DNA from: Paenibacillus whitsoniae
Lineage (GTDB): Bacteria; Bacillota; Bacilli; Paenibacillales; NBRC-103111
DNA length: 64,000 nucleotides
Direction: 5' to 3'
Assembly: GCF_003955665.1 (NCBI RefSeq)
Contig: NZ_RXHU01000034.1
Coordinates: 127,682 to 191,681 of the forward strand
Part shown: positions 1-9,329 of the stretch, in pieces
Numbering within the stretch: the first letter of the stretch is position 1
How the letters are laid out: the number at the start of each line of letters is the position of its first letter
Program-made: the position numbers and the translations under genes
The notes under the pieces: generated by a model
Database searches by the model: none
Told to the model about the DNA's origin: nothing
Seen by the model: the letters and a program-made list of their open reading frames with translations, nothing else

Positions 1-516
1 GAAGCGCATGGAGTGCACGATTTCCCGCTCGCGAAGGAATTTCAAGCTATCCTGCAGGTCTACATCATCCGTGAGATCGATCAGCCACTGATACGTCGCC
101 CTCGCCTTCTCCTCGGCCGCGATATCCTCGTACAGATCCGCAATTGGATCCCCTTTGGCCTGGATATATGTAGCCGACCACGGCACGCCACCGGCGCTCT
201 GGTAGAACAGTCCTCGGTCATGGGCGGCATAGTGATCGTCCAGCCCCGCGGCTTTCAACTGCTCCATCGTGGCATCTTTTGTCAGTTTATACACCATTGT
301 CGCAATCATCTCAAGATGCGCGAATTCCTCCGTGCCAATATCCGTCAACAGCCCGATGACCTTGCCTGGAATCGAATACCGCTGATTCAAGTACCGCAGA
401 GCGGCCGCCAGTTCTCCGTCTGCGCCGCCGTATTGCTCCAGGAGCAGTTTGGCCATGCGCGGATCGCATTTGCTGACCCGAACCGGATACTGCAGCTTTT
501 TCTCATAAACCCACAT
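1..516 (-). CDS. cotJC: Spore coat protein CotJC, manganese-catalase family (C-terminus cut by window edge)
   Basis: The visible 172 codons begin MWVYEKKLQYPV and run off the left edge, so the last residues are missing. The protein has the ferritin-like four-helix signature of manganese catalases: GELAAALRYLNQRY, then TEEFAHLEM (Glu, Glu, His ligands), then AAEEKARATYQW with further ligand glutamates. In Bacillus, CotJC is a spore-coat component of the cotJABC operon and resembles non-haem catalases. Peroxide protection of the spore is an inference. It is the third gene of the operon, 30 bp after cotJB. A GGAAGGAGGAAG ribosome binding site precedes the ATG. Confidence 0.93.
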   Translation of the reverse strand, partial: MWVYEKKLQYPVRVSKCDPRMAKLLLEQYGGADGELAAALRYLNQRYSIPGKVIGLLTDIGTEEFAHLEMIATMVYKLTKDATMEQLKAAGLDDHYAAHDRGLFYQSAGGVPWSATYIQAKGDPIADLYEDIAAEEKARATYQWLIDLTDDVDLQDSLKFLREREIVHSMRF

Positions 517-546
517 GCCGCTTCCTCCTTCCTTTTCTCCGCTTGC

Positions 547-828
547 CTATACTTCCCACGGCCAAGGCGACTCGATCCACTGCCAAGGCTGTCTGGTAAA
601 GCTGTGCCCAAATGGCATGAGCGGGCCGAATTCCAATTCAAACTGCTGCACCATGCCCATTCTTTTTTGCGCAAATTGGTTGTATTGCTGGATGACGGCA
701 AGGTCGTTCGGATGGGTATCCAGATACAGCGTCAGCTCCACCAGCACAAAATCGACCGCTTGCAGGTCGTGCAACTGTTTGTAAAAGCTCTCCGGCATGG
801 CATGCGTCTCTTGTGAACGCTCCTCCAT
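547..828 (-). CDS. cotJB: Spore coat protein CotJB
   Basis: A 93-residue protein with the CotJB family pattern: a helical N-terminus with FYKQLHDLQAVDFVLVELTLYLDTHP, a central YNQFAQKR, and a Trp/Pro-rich tail ending PWPWEV. The chosen ATG at 828 shares its first base with the TGA of cotJA, giving translational coupling. A longer reading frame upstream would overlap cotJA and is unlikely. It acts with CotJA and CotJC in the inner spore coat, by analogy with Bacillus subtilis. Confidence 0.92.
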   Translation of the reverse strand: MEERSQETHAMPESFYKQLHDLQAVDFVLVELTLYLDTHPNDLAVIQQYNQFAQKRMGMVQQFELEFGPLMPFGHSFTRQPWQWIESPWPWEV

Positions 829-1049
829 CAGGCAGGCCCTCCTACAGTCAGATTCGGCGTGTATGGCCCATACAACGCAGGCCACAGCGTGCCGGTGCGA
901 AGCGCTTCATACGGACTGAATTGGGGCAGACCGGGGGGCTGAAAAGTCATATATAGTTGCGGCGGGGTGTTATACCATTTACAGCGGATCGGCGGACAAG
1001 GGTCGAATGGACCGATGTAGGGATACCATTTTTTGAATTGCGTATACAT
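828..1049 (-). CDS. cotJA: Spore coat associated protein CotJA
   Basis: A 73-residue, Pro/Tyr/Trp-rich protein beginning MYTQFKKWYPYIGPFDP and containing the PPIRCKWY and PPQLYMTFQPPGLPQF stretches typical of CotJA. It is the first gene of cotJABC, preceded by a strong GGAGGAG site 6 nt before the ATG. CotJA is needed for assembly of CotJC into the spore coat in B. subtilis. Its stop overlaps the cotJB start by one base. Confidence 0.92.
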   Translation of the reverse strand: MYTQFKKWYPYIGPFDPCPPIRCKWYNTPPQLYMTFQPPGLPQFSPYEALRTGTLWPALYGPYTPNLTVGGPA

Positions 1050-1079
1050 ACGTCTCCTCCTCTACAGGACCTCTCTGTT

Positions 1080-1109
1080 CTTATATGCGGGAGAACTTGA
1101 CCAAAATCA
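1080..1109 (-). promoter_or_regulatory. Candidate sigma-E-type promoter of cotJABC
   Basis: On the minus strand CATATAAG (1087-1080) lies 15 nt after TGATTTT (1109-1103). This resembles the mother-cell sigma-E pattern (about TCATATT and CATACAAT). The B. subtilis cotJ operon is sigma-E dependent. The -35 match is imperfect. Confidence 0.4.
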
Positions 1110-1149
1110 CTCTTTTTCGAACTTCATCGCCGGAAAACCGCATAAACAG

Positions 1150-1192
1150 CAAAAGTCCCCGCCCGATTGCCGCAGCAACCCGAGTAGGGACT
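1150..1192 (-). terminator. Rho-independent terminator of the AI-2E family gene
   Basis: On the minus strand an AGTCCC...GGGGACT outer stem encloses CGGGTTGC/GCAATCGG and is followed by TTTTGCTG. It starts a few bases after the stop codon at 1201. Confidence 0.7.
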
Positions 1193-1200
1193 CACCTGAA

Positions 1201-2247
1201 TCAATCCAATTTGAAATTAAAATGCAGCACACCCGACTTCCGCAGCGATTGATAAATGATGACGACCAACGGACCGAGAAATAGCCCTGCGAACCCGAAC
1301 CATTCAAACCCGATGTAGAGCGAAATCAGCGCCGCCAAGGAGTTGATGCCAACTGCATCGCTAAGCACCTTAGGCTCGATGATCCGCCGCATAATCGACA
1401 GCACCAGGAACAGCACCAGCAGCCCGATCCCCATTGCCGTATGTCCGACCAGAAACTGATAGAGCATCCAAGGGATAAAAACAAGCCCGGTTCCGATAAT
1501 CGGCGCAAATTCCATGATCATCACCAGCATCGATATCGCCAAAGGATAATCCGCCCGAAGCACGAGCAGACCAATAAACGTCACGATATAGGTGAACAGC
1601 GCCATAATCAGCTGCGCCCGTACGAACCCGAAAATCGCTTCGCGCAAATAGCTCAGCACCCGCTCCATCTTCACTCTCGCGGTCTCCTCGAACATAGAGA
1701 GGAATGCTGCTTTCATATTCGGCAGGCTGTACAAAGTCAAAAACAACGCAATTACATAAATCAACATCAGCAGGAAAAAATTCGGGATTTTACTCGCCAT
1801 ATTGAGGAAAAATCCGGATACACTGCTCAAAAAGCTGGTTAAAGCGCCTGTCAGCGTTTCCGTGCCCTTTTCCAGCCAGGTCTGGACTTGTGCCGCCATC
1901 TCTGGGGACAGCGAGTTATAGAAGCCCTGTGTACGGTCAACGGCCTGATCCACATAGAGATTGACCTGATCCATGTAATTCGGCGCCTTGCGGCCAAGCT
2001 CGATTAGCTCGGTCACGACGTTCATCCCGATAAAATACATAAGGGCCAGCAGCACCAACGTGAACAGCGTGCCGATGATCGTCGCGGCGATAAACCGGGT
2101 CATTTTGGCCCATCGAACTAGCAAACCGATCAGCGGATCGAGAAAAATCGCTGTCACGAGTGCAAGCAAGAACGGCAGTCCTATTGTAAACAACCCATAC
2201 AAGACCACAACGCCAAGAAGCAAAAGTATGGTCGTTTTCGTCGACAT
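1201..2247 (-). CDS. AI-2E family transporter / YtvI-like membrane protein
   Basis: A 348-residue polytopic membrane protein with the AI-2E exporter (UPF0118) topology: two or three N-terminal membrane segments, a soluble amphipathic region at about 90-150, then five more segments. Conserved family stretches include the PIIGTGLVFIPW and EPKVLSDAVGINSLAALISLYIG motifs. Firmicutes encode several paralogues, including the sporulation protein YtvI, and I cannot separate them by eye. The substrate is unknown; some family members act as Na+/H+ antiporters or peptide/AI-2 exporters. An AGGAGTCCTT site precedes the ATG. It follows the CBS/CorC gene by 14 bp, so the two may be cotranscribed. Confidence 0.85.
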   Translation of the reverse strand: MSTKTTILLLLGVVVLYGLFTIGLPFLLALVTAIFLDPLIGLLVRWAKMTRFIAATIIGTLFTLVLLALMYFIGMNVVTELIELGRKAPNYMDQVNLYVDQAVDRTQGFYNSLSPEMAAQVQTWLEKGTETLTGALTSFLSSVSGFFLNMASKIPNFFLLMLIYVIALFLTLYSLPNMKAAFLSMFEETARVKMERVLSYLREAIFGFVRAQLIMALFTYIVTFIGLLVLRADYPLAISMLVMIMEFAPIIGTGLVFIPWMLYQFLVGHTAMGIGLLVLFLVLSIMRRIIEPKVLSDAVGINSLAALISLYIGFEWFGFAGLFLGPLVVIIYQSLRKSGVLHFNFKLD

Positions 2248-2261
2248 AAGGACTCCTCCGA

Positions 2262-3593
2262 TTATTCATTTCCAGGCAGCACGGTGTTGTTCTTCGTAAT
2301 ATGTATACGCAAAATACGCAGACGGTCGACCTCCGAAATTTCAAATACATGGTCGCCGTAAGTAATTTTCTGTCCTTTGACAGGCTCGCCTTCGACTTTC
2401 TTGAAGAGCCAACCGCCGATCGAATCGACGTCCTCATCCACAATGTTCAGATCGAGCAAATCATTCAAGTCCTCCAGCATTACGCGGCCGTCGACGGACG
2501 TATATTTGTCCTTCACTTCGACACCCGGACGATCGGTATCGAACTCGTCGTGAAGCTCACCGACAATTTCCTCCATGATGTCTTCCAGCGTCAACAGCCC
2601 CGCAGTGCCGCCGTATTCATCAATGACGATGGCGAGCTGGGAATGCATTTTCTGCATCAGTTTGAGCACGCGGCTCACTTCCATCGACTCCGGCACGTTC
2701 AGGATCGGGCGGATAAAATTGCGAATATCCTGCTCCACGTCAGGATCGGCCGTCAGCAGATCGGCAATATGCACGAACCCGACGATATTGTCCTTATCCT
2801 GATTAGCAACGGGATAACGTGTATGCTTTGTCTCGTGAACGTGCCGCAAATTTTCGATAAAGCCGACTTCGAGATACAAGCAGTCCATATCGGTGCGGGG
2901 GAGCATCACTTCGCGGGCGACCAGATCTGAGAATTCAAAAATATTGTCGAATAACGTCATCTCATCTTCATTGATATGACCGCTTTTGACGCTTTCGTCC
3001 ATCAGAATGCGCAGTTCTTCCTCCGTATGGGCGGCTTCATGCTCACTGGCCGGCTCTACGCCGATCCACGAGAGAAACTTGTTCGCCGTACCGTTCAAGA
3101 GCCAGATAATCGGACGAAACAGCTTGTAAAAGTAAAGCAGCGGTGCTGACAGCCACAACGATGTAATCTCCGCTTTCTGGATGGCGAACGATTTCGGCGC
3201 CAGTTCTCCGAGCACGATGTGCAGGAACGTAATGAAACCGAAGGAGACGATAAAGGAAATCGCCGATGTGTAGACCGAAGTCTCAAGTCCTAACACATGA
3301 AACAAAGGCTCCATGATCAACTCTGAGACCGCAGGCTCCCCGATCCAACCGAGACCGAGAGAAGCCAGCGTAATGCCGAGCTGCGTCGCAGATAAGTACG
3401 TATCTAATTGTGAGGTCACTTTGCTCGCGTACTTGGCTTTTCCGCTGCCTTCGTTCACCAATTGCTGAAGGCGGGACTGACGCACCTTCACTAAAGCGAA
3501 TTCCGCTGCGACGAAAAAGCCGTTGAGTAAGACCAAGACAATCACGAGAACCAAATTGAGCACGATCGAGCCGATGTCAAAGGAAGTATGCAA
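2262..3593 (-). CDS. Hemolysin-family CNNM/CorC protein (DUF21, two CBS domains, CorC_HlyC domain)
   Basis: A 443-residue protein. Residues 1-200 form the DUF21 membrane domain with four hydrophobic segments and a GELAPKSFAI motif. Residues about 215-335 carry a CBS pair (VMLPRTDMDCL and the VIDEYGGTAGLLTLEDIMEEIVGE signature). Residues about 355-435 form the CorC_HlyC transporter-associated domain. Members are linked to Mg2+/Co2+ efflux or resistance; the hemolysin name is historical. The start is TTG at 3593, with GGAG 10 nt upstream and no better in-frame ATG. Confidence 0.92.
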   Translation of the reverse strand: MHTSFDIGSIVLNLVLVIVLVLLNGFFVAAEFALVKVRQSRLQQLVNEGSGKAKYASKVTSQLDTYLSATQLGITLASLGLGWIGEPAVSELIMEPLFHVLGLETSVYTSAISFIVSFGFITFLHIVLGELAPKSFAIQKAEITSLWLSAPLLYFYKLFRPIIWLLNGTANKFLSWIGVEPASEHEAAHTEEELRILMDESVKSGHINEDEMTLFDNIFEFSDLVAREVMLPRTDMDCLYLEVGFIENLRHVHETKHTRYPVANQDKDNIVGFVHIADLLTADPDVEQDIRNFIRPILNVPESMEVSRVLKLMQKMHSQLAIVIDEYGGTAGLLTLEDIMEEIVGELHDEFDTDRPGVEVKDKYTSVDGRVMLEDLNDLLDLNIVDEDVDSIGGWLFKKVEGEPVKGQKITYGDHVFEISEVDRLRILRIHITKNNTVLPGNE

Positions 3594-3620
3594 CAGGGAC
3601 TATCTCCTTCAAAAAAGAAA

Positions 3621-4748
3621 TTAAATGATAGCTTTGCGTTTTTTGAAATCCACCGTCTTATAATACGAATCTGCAACCAGCAGATTCGGTCCGCAGCAGG
3701 CAGCCGCAGGGCAGAAGCAGTTCACGCGCTGGTTCAGCGGATTATGCTCCCAACGGGCAAAAATCGTGTCGAGATCATCGAGATGAATGCTCCCAAGCGG
3801 AGGTTCGTCCGCAAAATCCGTCACAAACACTTCGCCGGTAAACGTCGAGACGTTCAGCCTATTGCGGCCGTCCGGATCGTTGCGCACCGTCACATTCGGT
3901 TCCTGGCGCAGCCTGCGCACCAGCTCCCGATCCGCCTCCACTTCGCTGCAAGCGAAGAACGGCAAAGTGCCGAACAGCATCCACATCTCTTGATGACGGC
4001 TGTCGAGCAAGCGGTGAATGCTCGTACGCAGCTCCTCCAGCGTAACCATCGGCAGATGTGCGGCGAACGAACTCGCATACATCGGATGCACTTCATGGCG
4101 CTGACAGCCCATCTCATGAATAAGCTGGTGAATTTGCGGCAGCTTTTCATGTGTGCGGGTGTTAATCATCGACTCCGCCGAGACATACAGCCCGCCCTTG
4201 CTCAGTGCGATCGTATTGTTCACCATTCGCTCGTACATCGCTGAAGCCGTGACGTGCCCGACAGGCCGCTCCGAATTCACGAAGCCGACCCGATGGAAAT
4301 CGTCCGCATTCAAATAGTTGAACGAGATGTGCATCACGTCCAGATAAGGCGCGAGAATCTCGTAACGGGCCAGATCCAACGTCAAATTCGAGTTGATTTG
4401 CGTCCGAATGCCGCGCTCTCTGGCGTATTTCAGAATCGGCAGCATGTATTCTTTGACGATTTTAATATGGTAGGAAGGTTCTCCTCCCGTTAGCGAAAGC
4501 GTCTCAAGATGCTCGACTTCGTCCAACCGCCGCAAGATGTCCGCTACGGGAATCCGAGGGCCTTCCGACATCGTCAGCGAGTCGCCGACCGCGCAGTGCT
4601 CGCACCGCATATTGCATAAATTCGTAATGGTAAGCTCCACGCTTGTCAGCACGTGCCTGCCATATGTACGCATAGACCGAAGAGGATCCCAAGGATCGTA
4701 CTCCGGGGTAATCGCTTGTAAAATGACATTACTTCCGTTCCTGTTCAT
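3621..4748 (-). CDS. yfkAB: Radical SAM protein YfkAB (CxCxxxxC motif)
   Basis: A 375-residue radical SAM enzyme. The N-terminal cluster motif CNMRCEHC (about residues 44-51) would bind the [4Fe-4S] cluster that cleaves S-adenosylmethionine, and LTGGEP follows as the SAM-binding strand. The C-terminus carries the CFCPAAACCG pattern that defines YfkAB. In B. subtilis 168 the equivalent is split into yfkA and yfkB; here it is one intact frame. The substrate is unknown. The gene stands alone between the CBS/CorC and MMPL genes. Confidence 0.9.
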   Translation of the reverse strand: MNRNGSNVILQAITPEYDPWDPLRSMRTYGRHVLTSVELTITNLCNMRCEHCAVGDSLTMSEGPRIPVADILRRLDEVEHLETLSLTGGEPSYHIKIVKEYMLPILKYARERGIRTQINSNLTLDLARYEILAPYLDVMHISFNYLNADDFHRVGFVNSERPVGHVTASAMYERMVNNTIALSKGGLYVSAESMINTRTHEKLPQIHQLIHEMGCQRHEVHPMYASSFAAHLPMVTLEELRTSIHRLLDSRHQEMWMLFGTLPFFACSEVEADRELVRRLRQEPNVTVRNDPDGRNRLNVSTFTGEVFVTDFADEPPLGSIHLDDLDTIFARWEHNPLNQRVNCFCPAAACCGPNLLVADSYYKTVDFKKRKAII

Positions 4749-4840
4749 GCTGTTTACACCTGACCTATCATTTCCTAATCATGCGTATCGCTACGCTTCT
4801 TGCCTATACCTATGCCCTATATTGTAACTTATGATTGACA

Positions 4841-4876
4841 AAAAAGGAAACCGTCATGTATGACGGCCTCCTTTCC
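4841..4876 (-). terminator. Terminator of the MMPL gene
   Basis: On the minus strand GGAGGCCGTCA, a TACA loop and TGACGGTTTCC are followed by TTTTTT. It is a strong hairpin directly after the stop codon. Confidence 0.88.
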
Positions 4877-4877
4877 G

Positions 4878-7103
4878 CTATGGCGTATCCTTGATTTGCG
4901 GCTTCACGCGCAGCCATTTGGGCGCCCACCAGTTCGCATCGCCGAGCAGTTTCATCAGTGCCGGAACGAGCATCACCCGCACAATCGAGGCGTCGATCAG
5001 GACAGCAAGGCCAAGACCGAGCCCCAGCGCTTTCATGATTTCAATATCCGTGAAAATAAACGATCCCACAACGACGACCAGAATAAACGCCGCACTTGTA
5101 ATAAGACTGCCTGTTTTCTTAAGCCCTTGTGCCGTGCTCCGATCATTATCGCCGCTTTCCTCGTACTCCTCCATGATTCTTGAAATGAGAAACACTTCGT
5201 AATCCATCGAGATCCCGAACACGACACAGAAAATAATGACGGGCAGCGTGGCGCTGACCGAGCCGATCGACGTAATATGCAGCATATCGGCCATATAGCC
5301 GTGCTGGAACACAAGCACAACGATGCCTAGGCTTGCGCCGAGACTCAGCATATTCATCAACACCGCTTTCAACGGCAGCACGAGCGAGCGGAAAGCCAGC
5401 AGCAGCACGAAGTAGGTGATGCCCATGACAAAAAGCAGAACCACCGGAATTTCATTCTGAATCCGATCGATAATGTCGATCCGGTACGCTGCGCCGCCGG
5501 TCACAACCAGATCAAGTCCAGGCTGTTCCAGCTTCCTCAGTTCACGTACGAGCGCATCCGTCGCCTCATCGTCCGGCTGTGAGTCCGGTGTCACAACCAC
5601 TAGCGCTGTATGGCCCTTTGCGAGCTGCTTCGCTTCGAGGGAAGCGCGAACGTTCGCGCCTCCCAGCAGCTGCGCAAGTTCAGCATCTGTCTGCGCGCCA
5701 GAGCCAAGCACAGTGACCATGCTTTGCACGTCCTTAACGCCTTGCACGCCCTTCACCTGATCGGTCAGCGCACGGATCTGCGCAACCGACGAGGCCTGCC
5801 ACACTTCCTCCTTGGCGGTGGCGACAATCTGAATCGGATTCATCGCGCGGGCATCATAGGCTTCCTTCATCAGCTCCGCCCCATAGCGTGATTCATAGCT
5901 AGGCGGCAGTACCTCCGCATTCGGCACGCTGAGCTTCATATGACTGACCGGCACCATGCTGTAGATCAGCAAGCCGCCTACAATAACGATCAATGCAACA
6001 GGCCGACGCATGACCGCGTAGGCGACGCGCTCCCAGAAGAGCGAAGACTCCTTTTTCCGCAGCCGTTTGGGCAGCACTTGCAGCGCATTGATGCGGTGCC
6101 CAAGGAGACCAAGTACGGCAAGCAGCATCGTGTTAGCCACAATCACCGAGATCGATACGACGATGACTCCACCCAAACACAGCGAACGGAAGAACGTCAA
6201 GTTGACGAACAGCATTCCGAATAGCCCTATCAATACGGCGATTCCAGAGAAGAAGATTGATTTTCCGGCCGTTTGGCACGTCATCGCAACAGCTTCCGCG
6301 ACGCTCTTCTGAGCGCCCAGTTCTTCACGAAACCGGCTGACGAGGAACAGTGCATAATCGATGCCGACCGCCAGCCCCAGCATCGTCACCATATTGGGCA
6401 GGAAGTTCGATAACGAATGATGCTGGGCAATAAAATACGTGATTCCCAGCGTAAATGTTACGCTCATGAGACCGACGATCATCGGCACGAAAGCCGCCAC
6501 CAGCGTCCCGAACACCACAAGCAGGACAACTAACGCAATCGGTAGACCGATCGACTCCGATTTGGCGATGTCATGCTTGCTCGCCTGCTGCATATCGTAC
6601 AGAATGGCCGGCCCCCCGGTCACGTAAACATTCATCCCCGGAAGCTTATGTACCGCTGCCTTCAGCTCCGGATATTTGTCCAGCGCCTGATCGGTGTCCA
6701 GCTTCAGCGAAACCGCCACCGCCTGCGTATCCGCGAAGCCTTCGCTGCGCGGCGCTGCAACAAACGCCACGCTTGCTACGTAGGGCAGCTGTTTCAAGTC
6801 TTGCAGCGAATCCATAATCGCCTGCTGATTCGCCTTGTCGGTCAAGTTCAATGATTTCCCTTCATACACGATGCTCAGCTGTGTTTGCGACATGCCAAGC
6901 TCATCCCGCATAATCGCAAGCCCTCGATCAGATTCGCTGCCTTTCGGGGTGAATCCGTTATCCTTCAGCATGCCCGGGGTTTTCTGGGCGAATCCGGCAA
7001 ACCCGATCAACAGCAGCACGCTCAGCACAACAACGAGCCAGCGGAAGCGATACATCGCGTAGCCCCAATGCCAAAATAAGCCTTTTACGGTCGTTTCCCT
7101 CAT
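4878..7103 (-). CDS. MMPL-family RND transporter
   Basis: A 741-residue protein with duplicated RND architecture. One membrane helix is followed by an extracellular domain (about 45-185) and five helices, and then this pattern repeats. The conserved Asp-Tyr motifs of the transmembrane relay are present in both halves: GLAVGIDYALFLVSRFREEL and FGISMDYEVFLISRIMEEY. This class exports lipids, antimicrobials or siderophore-like molecules in actinobacteria; in Firmicutes (YdfJ type) the substrate is undefined. I chose the ATG at 7103 because GGAAG lies 6 nt before it; the ATG at 7127 has no ribosome binding site. Confidence 0.9.
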   Translation of the reverse strand: MRETTVKGLFWHWGYAMYRFRWLVVVLSVLLLIGFAGFAQKTPGMLKDNGFTPKGSESDRGLAIMRDELGMSQTQLSIVYEGKSLNLTDKANQQAIMDSLQDLKQLPYVASVAFVAAPRSEGFADTQAVAVSLKLDTDQALDKYPELKAAVHKLPGMNVYVTGGPAILYDMQQASKHDIAKSESIGLPIALVVLLVVFGTLVAAFVPMIVGLMSVTFTLGITYFIAQHHSLSNFLPNMVTMLGLAVGIDYALFLVSRFREELGAQKSVAEAVAMTCQTAGKSIFFSGIAVLIGLFGMLFVNLTFFRSLCLGGVIVVSISVIVANTMLLAVLGLLGHRINALQVLPKRLRKKESSLFWERVAYAVMRRPVALIVIVGGLLIYSMVPVSHMKLSVPNAEVLPPSYESRYGAELMKEAYDARAMNPIQIVATAKEEVWQASSVAQIRALTDQVKGVQGVKDVQSMVTVLGSGAQTDAELAQLLGGANVRASLEAKQLAKGHTALVVVTPDSQPDDEATDALVRELRKLEQPGLDLVVTGGAAYRIDIIDRIQNEIPVVLLFVMGITYFVLLLAFRSLVLPLKAVLMNMLSLGASLGIVVLVFQHGYMADMLHITSIGSVSATLPVIIFCVVFGISMDYEVFLISRIMEEYEESGDNDRSTAQGLKKTGSLITSAAFILVVVVGSFIFTDIEIMKALGLGLGLAVLIDASIVRVMLVPALMKLLGDANWWAPKWLRVKPQIKDTP

Positions 7104-7148
7104 GGACGACTTCCTTTCCGCTTCCATATCTAGTTACGTAGGCCGTTT

Positions 7149-7178
7149 GCAAAAAGAACCTGGTTGCCCAGGTTCTTC
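7149..7178 (-). terminator. Terminator after the first HD-GYP gene
   Basis: On the minus strand AGAACCTGG, a GCAA loop and CCAGGTTCT are followed by TTTTG, between the HD-GYP stop and the MMPL start. Confidence 0.88.
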
Positions 7179-7194
7179 TCGCTGTTTTCTCTAT

Positions 7195-8331
7195 TTATTT
7201 TAAGATTGTCGGATTATCCACATCCAGTTTGAGATCGTCTACCTTAATTTCCCCAATTTCAGAAATTAATGTGGACAATTTTTTGGACAAGTCAATCTCA
7301 TAAGGCTCTTTGAGGACAATGCCGGAAGCATTCTGCAAGACCCGAACAATCGGACGATGCGGAACCGCGATATTTAATTTTGATACGATCCCATATTCGC
7401 CGGTATTCAGACGTACCATGATTCCCAGCGGGTAAATGGCGATCTTATCTCGGAACAGTGCAATTTGGCTTTGATCGTACATCGTCCCGGAACCCGTAAA
7501 CAGCTGTTCCATCGCTTCATGAGGAAGAAGCGGCCGGCGATAGACACGCGTCGTCGTCATGGCATCATAGGAATCGACCAGACCAATCCACTTGGCAAAT
7601 TCAGTGATTTCATCTCCGTGCAGCCCTCGCGGATATCCGGAGCCGTTGATGCGTTCATGATGCTGATAAGCGCAATGCGCCGAGAGAAGCGGAATATTCG
7701 GTTCTTCCCTCAAGATGTTAAAACCATAGGTCGTATGATTCTTCATCTCGTTGTATTCTTCCGTCGTCAGCTGCGACGGCTTGCGGAGAATGCCAAGCGG
7801 CACTTTCGTCTTGCCGATGTCGTGCAGCAGCGCTCCGAGTCCCAGCGCCTCCAGCTTGTCCCGGCTGTACCCGTAGCTGATGCCGAGCATCAACGCATAA
7901 ATGCTGACGTTCACGGAGTGTTGGAACAAGTAATTGTCTTTCACATTAATATTATTGAGCATCACCATCGCGCCTTCATGTGCGCTAAGGTCATCGATAA
8001 TCATTTTCATGACATCGCGAAAGTTCCGTCCAATATCATAGTAACTGACGGCCCCGCGTTTATTCGAATCTTCCATGACTTTTTTGAACGTATTGCGAAT
8101 TTCCGTAACAGCCCTCGTTCTTGTCTCGTCCTGAATGATATCCTTCTGAATGATATCGTCTGTGCGCGAATCTTCAATGTAAATGTAGTCAATCCCGTAG
8201 GAAAACAATCGGTCGATCAATCGCTGGGACAACTCAACATTAACGGCTAACAGGACCATACCATCGTCGTTGTAGATATTCTTCGCCAACCGCATTCCAG
8301 GTCGACACATGTTGATCGGCATTAACAGCAT
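7195..8331 (-). CDS. HD-GYP domain protein, probable c-di-GMP phosphodiesterase
   Basis: A 378-residue soluble protein. Residues 1-110 are an N-terminal region (MCRPGMRLAKNIYNDDG opening, DUF3391-like) and residues about 120-320 are the HD-GYP domain. Metal and catalytic motifs are intact: HDIGK, HHERINGSGYPRGLHGDEI (the HHExxxGxGYP hallmark) and DSYDAMTT. Predicted to hydrolyse cyclic di-GMP to pGpG or GMP. GGGGG lies 7 nt before the ATG. It is monocistronic, bounded by terminators. It has a paralogue at 12845-13894. Confidence 0.92.
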   Translation of the reverse strand: MLLMPINMCRPGMRLAKNIYNDDGMVLLAVNVELSQRLIDRLFSYGIDYIYIEDSRTDDIIQKDIIQDETRTRAVTEIRNTFKKVMEDSNKRGAVSYYDIGRNFRDVMKMIIDDLSAHEGAMVMLNNINVKDNYLFQHSVNVSIYALMLGISYGYSRDKLEALGLGALLHDIGKTKVPLGILRKPSQLTTEEYNEMKNHTTYGFNILREEPNIPLLSAHCAYQHHERINGSGYPRGLHGDEITEFAKWIGLVDSYDAMTTTRVYRRPLLPHEAMEQLFTGSGTMYDQSQIALFRDKIAIYPLGIMVRLNTGEYGIVSKLNIAVPHRPIVRVLQNASGIVLKEPYEIDLSKKLSTLISEIGEIKVDDLKLDVDNPTILK

Positions 8332-8401
8332 TTCAGGACCCCCGCCTAGGTGAGCATTACGTTCTACTTAAATGTAATAGATTTTAAACAAAAGTTCAAC
8401 A

Positions 8402-8429
8402 CAAAAAACCGCGTCGTTCGACGCGGTTC
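8402..8429 (-). terminator. Terminator of uppP
   Basis: On the minus strand AACCGCGTCG, a short loop and CGACGCGGTT are followed by TTTTGTG. Confidence 0.9.
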
Positions 8430-8468
8430 GAGGATACAGCGGTGCTTTTTCGGCTGGTTTTGTCGCTT

Positions 8469-9281
8469 TTATTGGAAGAACATATAGATGGCGAAAATGA
8501 TCGCTACCGCAAAGCGGTAGTAGGCAAAATAGGTTAATTTCATATTTTGCACCAGTTTAATGAAAGTGACCACTGCGAGCAGCGCGACGACGAAGGCGAC
8601 AAGGAAGCCCGTAATGAAAAAAGGCAAGTCGGTCGAAGACAACGCATCGTAATTTTTGAGGAAGTATACCCCCGAAGCTCCGAACATAATCGGAATCGCC
8701 ATAATGAACGTGAAATCCGCAGACGCCGCGCGGCTGACCCCGGAAAGCATCCCGCCGGCAATGGTCGAGCCCGATCGGGAGAAGCCCGGCCAGATGGAGA
8801 CGAGCTGCCACAGCCCGATGAAGAACGCCTGCTTATACGTAATATCGTCAAGTACGGTTGTCGTTGGCGCTTCTTTGCGACTTTCGGCAATGATCAGCAG
8901 AATCCCGCCCAGCACGAGCCCGATGAGCACCGTCGTGGAATTAAACAGCTTTTCATCGACGACATCGTTGAACAGCACGCCAATTACCCCTGCCGGCAAA
9001 ATGCCGATCAGGATGTGCAGCAGGTTCAGCTTTCTGCCGTGCTTGCTTTCCGATCTGCGTTTGACAAGCCCGAACAACGATAAGATGCGTTTCCAGTAAA
9101 TGAGGACGACCGCCATGATCGCTCCCAATTGGATTACAAAGTCAAATGTTTTCATCACGGCATCGTCATGCGTGCCCAGCAAGCTTTGTGTTAAAATCAT
9201 ATGCCCCGTCGAAGAGACGGGCAAAAACTCGGTCAACCCTTCCACGATCCCGATGACGATCGCTTCAAAAATAGTATGCAT
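8469..9281 (-). CDS. uppP: Undecaprenyl-diphosphate phosphatase UppP/BacA
   Basis: A 270-residue integral membrane enzyme that removes a phosphate from undecaprenyl diphosphate so that the lipid carrier can be reused in peptidoglycan and teichoic acid synthesis. Both catalytic signatures are visible: GLTEFLPVSSTGHMIL near the N-terminus and PGFSRSGSTI near residue 165. Eight hydrophobic segments and the length fit the family. GGGGG precedes the ATG. Overproduction of this family gives bacitracin resistance. Confidence 0.96.
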   Translation of the reverse strand: MHTIFEAIVIGIVEGLTEFLPVSSTGHMILTQSLLGTHDDAVMKTFDFVIQLGAIMAVVLIYWKRILSLFGLVKRRSESKHGRKLNLLHILIGILPAGVIGVLFNDVVDEKLFNSTTVLIGLVLGGILLIIAESRKEAPTTTVLDDITYKQAFFIGLWQLVSIWPGFSRSGSTIAGGMLSGVSRAASADFTFIMAIPIMFGASGVYFLKNYDALSSTDLPFFITGFLVAFVVALLAVVTFIKLVQNMKLTYFAYYRFAVAIIFAIYMFFQ

Positions 9282-9329
9282 GTTATCCCCCTACTTGATA
9301 TGGCTGTCTTCAACTTCCTATTCCGCCTT

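Noticed and set aside
13..816. 267-codon plus-strand open frame over the cotJ genes
   Set aside because: It is antisense to cotJC and cotJB, which have clear family motifs and ribosome binding sites.
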